Source of the DNA: Pseudarthrobacter equi
Lineage (GTDB): Bacteria; Actinomycetota; Actinomycetes; Actinomycetales; Micrococcaceae
Direction of reading: 5' to 3'
Length of the DNA stretch: 64,000 bases
Assembly (NCBI RefSeq): GCF_900105535.1
Contig: NZ_LT629779.1
Coordinates: 4,278,001 to 4,342,000 of the forward strand
Shown: one piece after another, positions 8,375 to 15,869 of the stretch
How positions within the stretch are numbered: position 1 is the stretch's first letter
How the letters are laid out: the number at the start of each line of letters is the position of its first letter
The notes under the pieces: model-generated
Seen by the model: only the letters and a program-made list of their open reading frames with translations
Database searches by the model: none
Told to the model about the DNA's origin: nothing
Position numbers and translations under genes: made by a program

Positions 8375-9097
8375 CTAGTAGGCGGTCGAGTTGTCGACGT
8401 GGAAGTGGTAGAGGTTCCGGGCGGAGCCGTAGCGTTTGAAATCGGCCGGGTTGTCGGTGCGGCCGGCGGCTTCGAGGAGTTCGGCGAGTTCTGCGAGATG
8501 TTCTTCGCGGACCGGCTTTTCGATGCAGTCGGCACCCAGGGAGGCTACGACGCCCTTGACGTAAATCCGGGCCTCGTAGATCGAGTCACCCAGGGCATCG
8601 CCGGCGTCGCCGCAGACCACCAGGCGGCCGGCCTGGGCCATGAATGCGGACATGTGGCCGATGTTGCCGCCCACCACGATGTCCACGCCCTTCATCGAGA
8701 TGCCGCAGCGTGCACCGGCGTTGCCGTCGATGACCACCAGGCCGCCGTGGCCGGTGGCGGCAGCGGACTGGGAGGCATCGCCCTGTACGTGGACCGTGCC
8801 GGACATGATGTTCTCGGCCAGCCCCACGCCGGCATTGCCGGTGACGGTGACGCTGCCCTTCTGGTGCATCCCGGCGGCGTAGTAACCGGCATGGCCTTCG
8901 ATGGTCACGGTGACGTCGGCGTTGATGCCGACCGCGAGGCTGTGCTTGCCGCCCGGGTTAGTGATGGTCCAGGACTGGCCGTCCACGGCGTTGTGCAGGT
9001 CCTGGTTCAGGCTGCGGACCGGTGCATCGGCGAGGTCCACCACTGTGGGGGCCTCCAGTGCGGGAGCAGGTGCTTCGGGGGCTGTCAGAGTGACCAT
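8375..9097 (-). CDS. glxC: GXGXG-motif glutamate synthase domain protein (GlxC / MgsB-like)
   Basis: 240 residues equivalent to the C-terminal beta-helix domain of GltB. Repeating glycine turns are visible (GHAGYYAAGM, GNAGVGLAENIMSG, GNAGARCGISMKG, GNIGHMSAFMAQ). It has a structural role, packing the amidotransferase against the FMN domain. GGAAAGG-like purines precede the ATG and the gene overlaps the end of glxB by 13 bp, so the two subunits are probably made in equal amounts. Confident by fold and context. Confidence 0.88.
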   Translation of the reverse strand: MVTLTAPEAPAPALEAPTVVDLADAPVRSLNQDLHNAVDGQSWTITNPGGKHSLAVGINADVTVTIEGHAGYYAAGMHQKGSVTVTGNAGVGLAENIMSGTVHVQGDASQSAAATGHGGLVVIDGNAGARCGISMKGVDIVVGGNIGHMSAFMAQAGRLVVCGDAGDALGDSIYEARIYVKGVVASLGADCIEKPVREEHLAELAELLEAAGRTDNPADFKRYGSARNLYHFHVDNSTAY

Positions 9098-10005
9098 GTG
9101 TAGACCTTTCCGGGTTCCGGTTCAAAGATGCGGGCGTTGTCGATGCCGGGCAGGGCGGCCAGGGCGCGGTATTCGGAGGCCATGGCCACGTAGTCATCGG
9201 TTTCGGCGATGATGGCCGGCTTGCAGGCGATGGGGTCGCGGACCACTGCCATGCTGTCCGCAGTGGTAACCACAAGGGTGTAGAAGCCGTCCAGGACCTT
9301 GCCCAGGTTCACCAGTGCTTCCTCGAGGGTGTCGCCCTGTTTCAGCCGGGAGGCGACGTAGCGGGCGCCCACCTCGGTGTCGTTCTCGGAGTCGAACACC
9401 ACGCCTTCACGCTTGAGGCTCCGGCGGACGGTGGCGTGGTTGGAGAAGGAGCCGTTGTGCACCAGGCAGAGATCGTCGGCCACGGAGAACGGGTGCGAGC
9501 CGCCCGCTGTGACGGCCGATTCGGTGGCCATCCGGGTGTGGGAAAGGCCCTGGCTGCCGGCCATCCCTTCCAGCCCGTGCTCGGCGGCGATCTCCATGGG
9601 GTGGCCCACGCTCTTCATCACCGCCACGTGCTCGCCCCGGCCAATGATGGTGGCGCCGGGCACGGTTTCAGTGACGGCCTTCACCAGCAGGTCCGTCCCG
9701 ACGGCGGCGCTGACCAGGGTGGTGTCGCCCACCACCTGCACGGCTGCTGCCGCATCGGCTGGAAGCACGCCGGCGAGGAGCGCCGCGACGTCCGCGGTGA
9801 GTGCCGCCGTCGTAATCCCCTGGTCCCGGCCGAGAAGGCTCAGCGTGGAGGTGCCCGGGGAGACCAGGCCCGGCGTGTTGTAGACGGCGAGGCCGGCGGA
9901 GTCCGGGCCGCGGTCCACGATCTGGCAGAGCATCGAGGACAGCAGGCTGCCCATCTGGGGGTGCAGCGAGGGATTGCGCAGCTGCAGCGCGGCGATTCCG
10001 CACAT
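9085..10005 (-). CDS. glxB: Class II glutamine amidotransferase (GlxB / MgsA-like)
   Basis: 306 residues beginning MCGIAAL, so after Met removal the N-terminal Cys is the Ntn nucleophile. DRGPDSAGLAVY and LVHNGSFSNHATVRR are standard PurF/GltB-type glutaminase motifs. It hydrolyses glutamine, or in NMG synthase the gamma-glutamyl-alkylamide bond, and passes the freed amine to the FMN subunit. A good AAGGAC ribosome site precedes the ATG. It follows glnT by 57 bp in a leftward operon. Confidence 0.9.
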   Translation of the reverse strand: MCGIAALQLRNPSLHPQMGSLLSSMLCQIVDRGPDSAGLAVYNTPGLVSPGTSTLSLLGRDQGITTAALTADVAALLAGVLPADAAAAVQVVGDTTLVSAAVGTDLLVKAVTETVPGATIIGRGEHVAVMKSVGHPMEIAAEHGLEGMAGSQGLSHTRMATESAVTAGGSHPFSVADDLCLVHNGSFSNHATVRRSLKREGVVFDSENDTEVGARYVASRLKQGDTLEEALVNLGKVLDGFYTLVVTTADSMAVVRDPIACKPAIIAETDDYVAMASEYRALAALPGIDNARIFEPEPGKVYTWSL

Positions 10006-10062
10006 GGAAAGTCCTTTGCTTGGGTTCTTGGTGGCGTGGTGGAGGGCTGGATCGGCGACTGG

Positions 10063-11496
10063 CTAGATCGACGTGAGGTAGGTCCGGATTTCCCAGTCGC
10101 TGACCTGGTTGTGCCAGCTGAGGAACTCGTCTTCCTTGGCGTCGGCGTAGTAGGCGCCGATGGCCGCGTCGCCGCTGAGGCTGGCCAGGATGACCGGATC
10201 CCTGCGGAGGGCTTCGACGGCGTGAAGCAGCGTGGCGGGCAGGAGGTGGGCGTCCGGCCTGGACTCCCCCGGGCCGGACGGCGTGCCCGGGTCGATCGAC
10301 CTTTCCACCCCGTCCAGGCCTGCGGCAACCGTTGCAGCGATGGCCAGGTACGGGTTGGCGGACCCGTCGCCGGAGCGCAGTTCGATCCTCTTGTTGTCCG
10401 GCACGCGGATCATGTGGGTGCGGTCATTGCCGCCGTACGATGCCTTCCGCGGGGACCAGGTGGCGCCGGACGAGCTGGTGGTGGCTCCTGTGCGCTTGTA
10501 GGAATTCACCGTGGGGGCGAGGAAGGCCTGCAGCGCCGGCGCGTGGTCCAGGATCCCGCCGATGAACGAATAGGCGAGGCCGGACAGCCCCAGGCCGCGT
10601 CCGCCGTCGTCCGCTGTATCTCCCGCTCCCGGGAACAGTGCGTTGCTGTCCGACCATAGGGAGAGGTGGAAATGCAGGCCGGTGCCGGTGCGGTCCGTGA
10701 ACGGCTTGGGCATGAAGGTGGCGGTCATGCCGCGCTGTTCGGCCAGGATGTTCAGGATGTAGCGGAGCGAGACCACGCGGTCGGCCGTAGTGAGGGCATC
10801 TGCGTAATTGAAGTTCTGCTCGAACTGGCCGGCGGCGTCCTCGTGGTCGTTGGCGTAGTTGCCCCAGCCGAGGCTGTTCATCGCCTCGGAGATGGCGGTC
10901 AGGTGTTCGTACATGCGCGTGACACCGCGGGCGTCGTAGCAGGGCCGGGGCGAATCGTCGCGGGCGTCGGCGGTGCTCAGCGTCCCGTCGTCGTTCCTGT
11001 TGACCAGGAAGTACTCCACCTCCGCACCCACCTTGGCCTGCATGCCCTGGTCCGCGAGGCGCCCCAGGGCGTTCTTGAGGATGACGCGCGGAGCGTAGGG
11101 CCAGGGCTTGCCGTTGACGTGCGGATCGCAGTGGATGATGGCCAGGCCCTCTTTGATGAAGGGTACGGGGGTGAAGGACGTGAGGTCCGGGACGGCGATG
11201 AGGTCCGCGTCCTGGGGCTTCTGGCCGATGAGGCCCGCGGCGTAGCCGGCGAAGCCCATGGCACCTTTTTCGAGTTCGCCGGCAGCTTCCACCGGGACCA
11301 GCTTGGCGCAGGGCTTGCCGGTCATGTCCACGAAGGTGGCCAGGAGGAAGCGGACGTTGTGGGCGCGGGCAATGTCCGCGAGGGAGATGGTGGGCGCGTC
11401 GGCGGGAGTTTCCGGGCGGGCTGCCAGCGGCTCTGTGCGTGCGGGAGTGGTGAACTCCCCCGCGGGGGTTACAGCAGGGGTTGCGACACTTGTCAT
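10063..11496 (-). CDS. glnT: Type III glutamine synthetase (GlnT) or gamma-glutamylmethylamide synthetase (GmaS)
   Basis: 477 residues of the glutamine synthetase fold. Metal- and glutamate-binding segments are visible: GAEVEYFLV, EDAAGQFEQNF, TFMPKPF...GTGLHFHLSLW, NSYKRTG, and the arginine-rich RIELRSGDGSANPYLA. The family ligates glutamate to ammonia or, in GmaS, to methylamine or ethylamine, with ATP. Start is set at MTSVATP (ATG at 11496), preceded by AGGA; an upstream in-frame ATG adds 21 residues. The three GltB-domain genes and an N-methyl amine oxidase sit directly downstream, which favours GmaS-like amine use over plain ammonia assimilation. Sequence alone cannot settle this. Confidence 0.9.
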   Translation of the reverse strand: MTSVATPAVTPAGEFTTPARTEPLAARPETPADAPTISLADIARAHNVRFLLATFVDMTGKPCAKLVPVEAAGELEKGAMGFAGYAAGLIGQKPQDADLIAVPDLTSFTPVPFIKEGLAIIHCDPHVNGKPWPYAPRVILKNALGRLADQGMQAKVGAEVEYFLVNRNDDGTLSTADARDDSPRPCYDARGVTRMYEHLTAISEAMNSLGWGNYANDHEDAAGQFEQNFNYADALTTADRVVSLRYILNILAEQRGMTATFMPKPFTDRTGTGLHFHLSLWSDSNALFPGAGDTADDGGRGLGLSGLAYSFIGGILDHAPALQAFLAPTVNSYKRTGATTSSSGATWSPRKASYGGNDRTHMIRVPDNKRIELRSGDGSANPYLAIAATVAAGLDGVERSIDPGTPSGPGESRPDAHLLPATLLHAVEALRRDPVILASLSGDAAIGAYYADAKEDEFLSWHNQVSDWEIRTYLTSI

Positions 11497-11565
11497 CGAA
11501 ACATTCCTGTCCGGGTTGGTGTTAGCTACTAGTAAACCTTGTTGCACCACAGTATCCAAGCACTC

Positions 11566-11603
11566 GTTTCATGCGTCGGGCGGTGAGGTTAACTCGACGT
11601 TTC
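11566..11603 (-). promoter_or_regulatory. GlnR-like half-site array upstream of glnT
   Basis: Minus strand reads GAAAC-N6-TTAAC-N17-GAAAC. N17 equals one missing half-site at the same 11-bp periodicity, so the array keeps the helical phase seen at amtB. It lies 70-107 bp upstream of the glnT start, a usual position for GlnR activation. Confidence 0.6.
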
Positions 11604-11637
11604 TCCGGCCTCACGGTTTCGGCGGGCGCTTTCTCCT

Positions 11638-11688
11638 GGGCTTGTTCGTGGGCCCGAGCCTTCAAGGCTCAGATGTGCGAACAAGCCC
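11638..11688. repeat. Nested palindrome upstream of glnT
   Basis: A perfect 11-bp stem (11638-11648 with 11678-11688) encloses a second perfect 15-nt palindrome (11656-11670, 7-bp arms). There is no U-tract on either strand, so an operator or structured RNA role is as likely as termination. Confidence 0.55.
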
Positions 11689-11727
11689 GTGATTCGGGGC
11701 GGACGGCAAAACTTCCGGACGCAGAAA

Positions 11728-11760
11728 AGCGGCGGCCACCCGTGATGGGCGGCCGCCGCT
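11728..11760 (-). terminator. Rho-independent terminator after the GH3 gene
   Basis: A GC-rich 10-bp stem (11751-11760 with 11728-11737) is followed on the minus strand by TTTTCT. It lies 167 bp after the stop of the leftward GH3 gene and separates the glycoside island from the nitrogen operon. Confidence 0.75.
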
Positions 11761-11926
11761 GGGCGGTATTGGGGTGGCGACGTAGCCAAAGGTTCGCGCT
11801 GCCCCGCTCCAAACTGAGCTTCTGCGCCATGCCGGGTCCAATGTGCACCGACCGGCCGGCCCCGGATGAGGACCGCTCCCCTTACGCGCCTGAGCTTTAG
11901 CGGGCAGCGCAGGAGTCCGGCCTCGC

Positions 11927-14110
11927 TCAGGAGACGCGGAGCTCCACGACCTTTGCGTGGTCCAGGCCGCCGCCCACATGGATTTCGAAGGTACCGGCCT
12001 CCACAGCGTAGTGATCCTGGTTGTCCCAGAAACCGAGGTCCTTCCAGCCCAGCTCGAAAGTCAACGTTGTGGACTGGTCCGGGTTCAGGGTTGACCGGGT
12101 GAACGAGCGCAGCCGGCGGACGGGCTGGGCCAGCGACGCCACCAGGTCCCGAATGAACACCATCGTGACTTCGTCCCCTGCCACGGCCCCGGTGTTCGTG
12201 ACGGAAACCGACACCTCAACTGATCCGCCGGCCCGGAGATCGTGCAGGGAAATACTGGCCGGGGTCACGCTGGGCCCGCCGTACTGGAAGGCGGTGTAGC
12301 TGAGCCCGTGCCCAAACGGGAACTGCGGTCCCAGTTCAAGGTCCCTGTACTTGGACGTGTAATGGTCATCCGTGTTGCCTGGACCCAGCAAGCCAACGTC
12401 GTGGGCGCCGCCGTCGACCGTTCCGGAAATCGTGGCCGGGCGCCCCGTGTTCTCGTGGTCGTAGTAGATGGGCACCTGGCTGGAAGACCTGGGGAACGTC
12501 ATGGGCAACCGCCCACCCGGGTTCACTGCGCCACTCAGGGCACGGGCCACGGCACGCGGGCCTTCCAGCCCCGAGTGCCACGCCTCCAAAAGCGCCGGCA
12601 CAGCATCGATCCAGGCGGCGGTCACCAATGGCCGCCCGTTGAACATGACAATGGCCGACGGCGTGCCCGTGGCAGCCACAGCAAGGATCAACTCTTCCTG
12701 GGCGCCGGGAAGCCGGAGGTCGCTGCGGGAGTTTGCCTCCCCTGACAGCGCCGAAGGTTCCCCGACCGCCACTAGAATCGCGTCGAAATCAGCGGCATCA
12801 GCCACGGCCTGGGCTATCGATCCGGGTGCATCACCAAAAAAGCCCGCGGCGTCCCGTACGGTCAGTTGCCATTCCGGGCATTCTTGCCGGATTGCGTCAG
12901 CCAAGGAACCGGCAGGTTCGGCAAAGGACTGGACCCAGGCACCGAGATGATCAGTGCTGTTGGCGTAAGGTCCCACAAGGAGTACCCGCTGGGGGGCCGG
13001 TCCGAGCGGCAGTACGGACTGGTTCTTGAGCAGGACCAGCCCCTTCTCCGCAGTGGCCAGTGCAGCCAACCGGCTGTCGGGGGACGGTAATGTCACCTCG
13101 TGCTCGGGGACCACGTAAGGATCCTCGAACAAGCCCAGCCCAAGTTTCAGGCGGAGAACGCGCCGGACGGCATCGTCCACGCGTGCCACCGGCACGTCGT
13201 CCGGCCCAAGGCGAGCGTCGCCGTCGGCCGTTGTGACGTTGCCGCCCATTTCAACGTCCAGGCCGGCCGCAAATGACTGTCTCAACGCATCATTGAGGTC
13301 TTCGGCAATGCCATGGTCCAGCAGATTAACCACGCCGTCCGCGTCACCCACCACAACACCCTCGAATCCAAACTCGTCCTTCAGGATGGAGGTCAGCAGG
13401 TGGTGGTTGGCGTGCGCCGGCCGCCCGGAAACTGTATTGAATGCGGCCATGACAGTGGCCACGCCGGCGTCGACAGCAGCCCTGAACGGGTCCAGGTAGA
13501 CATTGCGGAGCCGCTGGCTGGAAACATCAACGGTGTTGTAGTCCCGCCCACCTTCCGCCTGGCCGTAGGCCACAAAGTGTTTGGCACACGCCAGTATGGA
13601 ACCCGGATCACCCAGGGATTCCCCTTGGTAGCCGCGCACCTTCGCCGCTCCGAACACACTGTTGACGTAGGCGTCTTCACCGAAGCCTTCAACAACGCGG
13701 CCCCAGCGAGGATCCCGGGACACATCGATCATGGGCGAGAACGTCCAGTTGACTCCCCCGGAGGCCGCCTCCTGCGCTGTGACGCGGGCATCCACCTCTG
13801 CAGTGGCCGGATCAAAGCTGGCCGCCTGGGCGATAGGGACCGGAAAAGTTGTCCGCTGTCCGTGGATCACATCCAACCCCACCAGGAGCGGGATGCCATG
13901 GGGCGTTTCCTCGCGGGCGATCCGTTGCAGCTCATTGGTGGCAGCGGCACTGCGCGGCCAGAAGATGGCTCCGATCCCGCTGCGGACCAGCTCCGCAGCA
14001 TCCTCCAGCCGCGGGCGGAAAGCTATTTGGAGCTGGGCGAGCTTCTGTTCCCACGTCATGGATTCCATGAGGTTTTCCACAAGCTCGTGGTGTACCGGCG
14101 CCAATGTCAC
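11927..14110 (-). CDS. GH3 beta-glycosidase (BglX-like)
   Basis: 727 residues: the N-terminal TIM barrel with the KHF motif (AKHFVAYGQ), an alpha/beta sandwich domain, and a C-terminal fibronectin-III-like domain (about residue 640 onward). The nucleophile segment reads VVVGDADGV instead of the common SDW. No signal peptide is visible. It removes terminal beta-linked glucose or xylose. The GTG start has an AAAGGA site, and the gene lies 45 bp after the C-glycoside deglycosidase beta subunit in the same direction, so it probably trims O-linked sugars from the same substrates. A U-rich terminator follows. Confidence 0.9.
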   Translation of the reverse strand: MTLAPVHHELVENLMESMTWEQKLAQLQIAFRPRLEDAAELVRSGIGAIFWPRSAAATNELQRIAREETPHGIPLLVGLDVIHGQRTTFPVPIAQAASFDPATAEVDARVTAQEAASGGVNWTFSPMIDVSRDPRWGRVVEGFGEDAYVNSVFGAAKVRGYQGESLGDPGSILACAKHFVAYGQAEGGRDYNTVDVSSQRLRNVYLDPFRAAVDAGVATVMAAFNTVSGRPAHANHHLLTSILKDEFGFEGVVVGDADGVVNLLDHGIAEDLNDALRQSFAAGLDVEMGGNVTTADGDARLGPDDVPVARVDDAVRRVLRLKLGLGLFEDPYVVPEHEVTLPSPDSRLAALATAEKGLVLLKNQSVLPLGPAPQRVLLVGPYANSTDHLGAWVQSFAEPAGSLADAIRQECPEWQLTVRDAAGFFGDAPGSIAQAVADAADFDAILVAVGEPSALSGEANSRSDLRLPGAQEELILAVAATGTPSAIVMFNGRPLVTAAWIDAVPALLEAWHSGLEGPRAVARALSGAVNPGGRLPMTFPRSSSQVPIYYDHENTGRPATISGTVDGGAHDVGLLGPGNTDDHYTSKYRDLELGPQFPFGHGLSYTAFQYGGPSVTPASISLHDLRAGGSVEVSVSVTNTGAVAGDEVTMVFIRDLVASLAQPVRRLRSFTRSTLNPDQSTTLTFELGWKDLGFWDNQDHYAVEAGTFEIHVGGGLDHAKVVELRVS

Positions 14111-14155
14111 CGTTGATCCTTTCGTTGATGGTGGACATTGCGCCGGCTACGGCGG

Positions 14156-14548
14156 TCAGTCCCGGAGGGTCAGTACCTTTTGATCGGCTCCACCGCCCGG
14201 AACGGGCATGTAGGAGATCCTCAACCGTTCGCGTACTGCCACGGCGTGCTCGCCCCGCCCCAGTCCGCCTGGCCTGTCCACGGCAACTGTTGCAATTTCG
14301 CCCATTTCCCAGCGGTCATCGAAGATCCCGGGGAGGTCTGCGAGTTTGTAGGTATTTCCGTGGACGGTGAGGGATACCGCGGAAGCCGGGGCTGTCTCGC
14401 CGTCGACGGTGACCTGCACGTCCTCCACCATGGAAAGCCCTAAACCGCGGTAGTACGGAAGCCGCACGCCAAGCTGGAAGCCTGTGACGTCGTCGCCCTT
14501 GACCACGTTGCGGAGGGTGTCCTCAACGATCATGTATTTATCGAACAC
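14156..14548 (-). CDS. C-glycoside deglycosidase beta subunit (DUF6379)
   Basis: 130 residues, all-beta, beginning VFDKYMIVEDTLRN at a GTG with a GGGAGG ribosome site. Sequence and size match the small subunit that pairs with a TIM-barrel subunit in C-glycoside deglycosidases. That enzyme cleaves the C-C bond of 3-keto C-glycosides by elimination. The gene overlaps the 3' end of the alpha-subunit gene by 11 bp, as expected for a heteromer. Recognition rests on family memory of the DUF6379 beta subunit plus context; no activity can be inferred from this protein alone. Confidence 0.75.
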   Translation of the reverse strand: MFDKYMIVEDTLRNVVKGDDVTGFQLGVRLPYYRGLGLSMVEDVQVTVDGETAPASAVSLTVHGNTYKLADLPGIFDDRWEMGEIATVAVDRPGGLGRGEHAVAVRERLRISYMPVPGGGADQKVLTLRD

Positions 14549-15578
14549 TGTGACCTCCCTGGGCAGGGGCGCCTGCGGCGACCCCCGCGTCCTCACCGAG
14601 CAGACGCTCAAACATCCTGTGCTGCCGGCGGACCTGCTCTACGCTGTCCACCTCTAAAATGTCCTGGATATGCCTGTTGCCCTCGTACTCGCTGGAGAGG
14701 TAGCCGGTGTACCCGCCCTCAATCAGCACCGGGATGATCCTGTCGTAGGGAATGCTGTACTCCACGCCCTCATCCGTCATCTCATAGAACTTGGCCTGGA
14801 TGTGGTGGATCAGCGGCATGTGCTCCAGCATCCCCCGCGGATCATTCCAGGTGAGGAAGGTGGAAAGACGGGCAATGCCCTGCTCCACCGGGTTGGCACC
14901 CATGTAGTTGAAGGTGTCCATGAGCCCGTGCACGTCCCCATGGTTGTTGTACGTTTCCACCGCGAGCTCCACAAAACGGGGCCGGGCTCCGTCGCGCAGC
15001 GCCCGGTCCGACATGACCCGGGGGAAACGTTCAACGAACGTACCCATGTCCGGCATGAAGCCCAGAGCCGGAGACTGCAAGCGGTGCATGACCTCCAAAT
15101 GCCGGATCACCCAGGGGTGCTCGTAGTGGAAGGGCGCATGAACTTCCAGAAGCAGCTTCAGGCCCAGCTGCTCAGCGTAGGAGGCGCAGGCTTCCATGAC
15201 CTCCGGCGGGGTGTTGATAATGGCTCGGACGTGCTTGGCGCCCATCCTCTTGGCGATGTCCAGGTCCTTGCGGACAGACTCCGTCATCTCATCCAAAGTC
15301 ATGACCCGGCCGGGGTACCGCTTGGTATCCAGGAAAAGGTCCGTGGCCACCGTGGTGGTGCCGTACTTTTGCATCCAGCCGTCCCACGTGCGGTAGAAGG
15401 CTTCGCCGGGATCCGGGTATCCGGCCATGGACTGCTCGGGGATGACCTCGATCCCCAATGCCCCTATGGACGCGGCCTCGCTGACACAGTCCTCCAAGGA
15501 CATCTTCTTCAGGAAGCACTCTTCCTGGTAACTGTAGAAACTGACTCCACGCTTGATCTGATGGGCGGTATCCAACAC
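14538..15578 (-). CDS. C-glycoside deglycosidase alpha subunit (sugar isomerase/epimerase-type TIM barrel)
   Basis: 346 residues of the AP-endonuclease-2 / sugar isomerase TIM barrel. Likely divalent metal ligands are visible in order: LLLEVHAP (Glu, with a nearby His), FMPDMG (Asp), IHHIQAKFYEM (His) and SSEYEGN (Glu). This arrangement is that of Mn-dependent C-glycoside deglycosidase alpha subunits. The GTG start follows GAGGAG. Its co-translated partner is the DUF6379 beta subunit. A GMC oxidase gene that could make the required 3-keto glycoside is divergent on the other side of a 291-bp control region. A plain sugar epimerase remains possible, but the two-subunit context argues against it. 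Confidence 0.78.
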   Translation of the reverse strand: MLDTAHQIKRGVSFYSYQEECFLKKMSLEDCVSEAASIGALGIEVIPEQSMAGYPDPGEAFYRTWDGWMQKYGTTTVATDLFLDTKRYPGRVMTLDEMTESVRKDLDIAKRMGAKHVRAIINTPPEVMEACASYAEQLGLKLLLEVHAPFHYEHPWVIRHLEVMHRLQSPALGFMPDMGTFVERFPRVMSDRALRDGARPRFVELAVETYNNHGDVHGLMDTFNYMGANPVEQGIARLSTFLTWNDPRGMLEHMPLIHHIQAKFYEMTDEGVEYSIPYDRIIPVLIEGGYTGYLSSEYEGNRHIQDILEVDSVEQVRRQHRMFERLLGEDAGVAAGAPAQGGHSVR

Positions 15579-15869
15579 CCAGCTCCTCGTATTTGGCGCG
15601 CACTGAACGCGACATGTCGCACCGACCTACGACGGGCGTAGTCCAACGCTACTGGCGGCAGGCGGCAAATGGCAGTGGAAGCCGGATCAGGAACCCCGAT
15701 GCCCTTCATCCACAGATCGAATGACCCGCAGGTGCTCCCGGGCACGTCCACCAGCTAGCGTTTCTACCAGGTGCTTGCATCGACAGGGCACGCAAACGTG
15801 CGCTGATGCTCCCGGGCACCGTGCTGCAGGTTCACACGCCGGGCACTGAGTGATCCGTGAAGGATTCCC
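15579..15869. promoter_or_regulatory. Divergent control region between deglycosidase and GMC oxidase genes
   Basis: It contains two exact copies of the near-palindrome TGCTCCCGGGCAC (15733-15745 and 15807-15819), 74 bp apart or about seven helical turns, and a small hairpin GCACG-CAAA-CGTGC between them. This layout suggests a looping operator controlling both directions. No linked repressor for it is recognisable. Confidence 0.5.

Larger units (their letters stand above)
11497..11926. other. 430-bp intergenic control region of the glnT operon
   Basis: No credible coding sequence. From right to left along the direction of transcription it holds the terminator of the GH3 gene (11728-11760), a strong nested hairpin (11638-11688), GlnR-like half-sites (11566-11603) and the short palindrome TACTAGTA (11527-11534) just before the glnT leader. 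Confidence 0.6.

Noticed and set aside
11520..11570. A sigma-70-like promoter for glnT (TTGGAT ... TTTACT)
   Set aside because: Matches to the -35 and -10 consensus are too weak to report as a feature.
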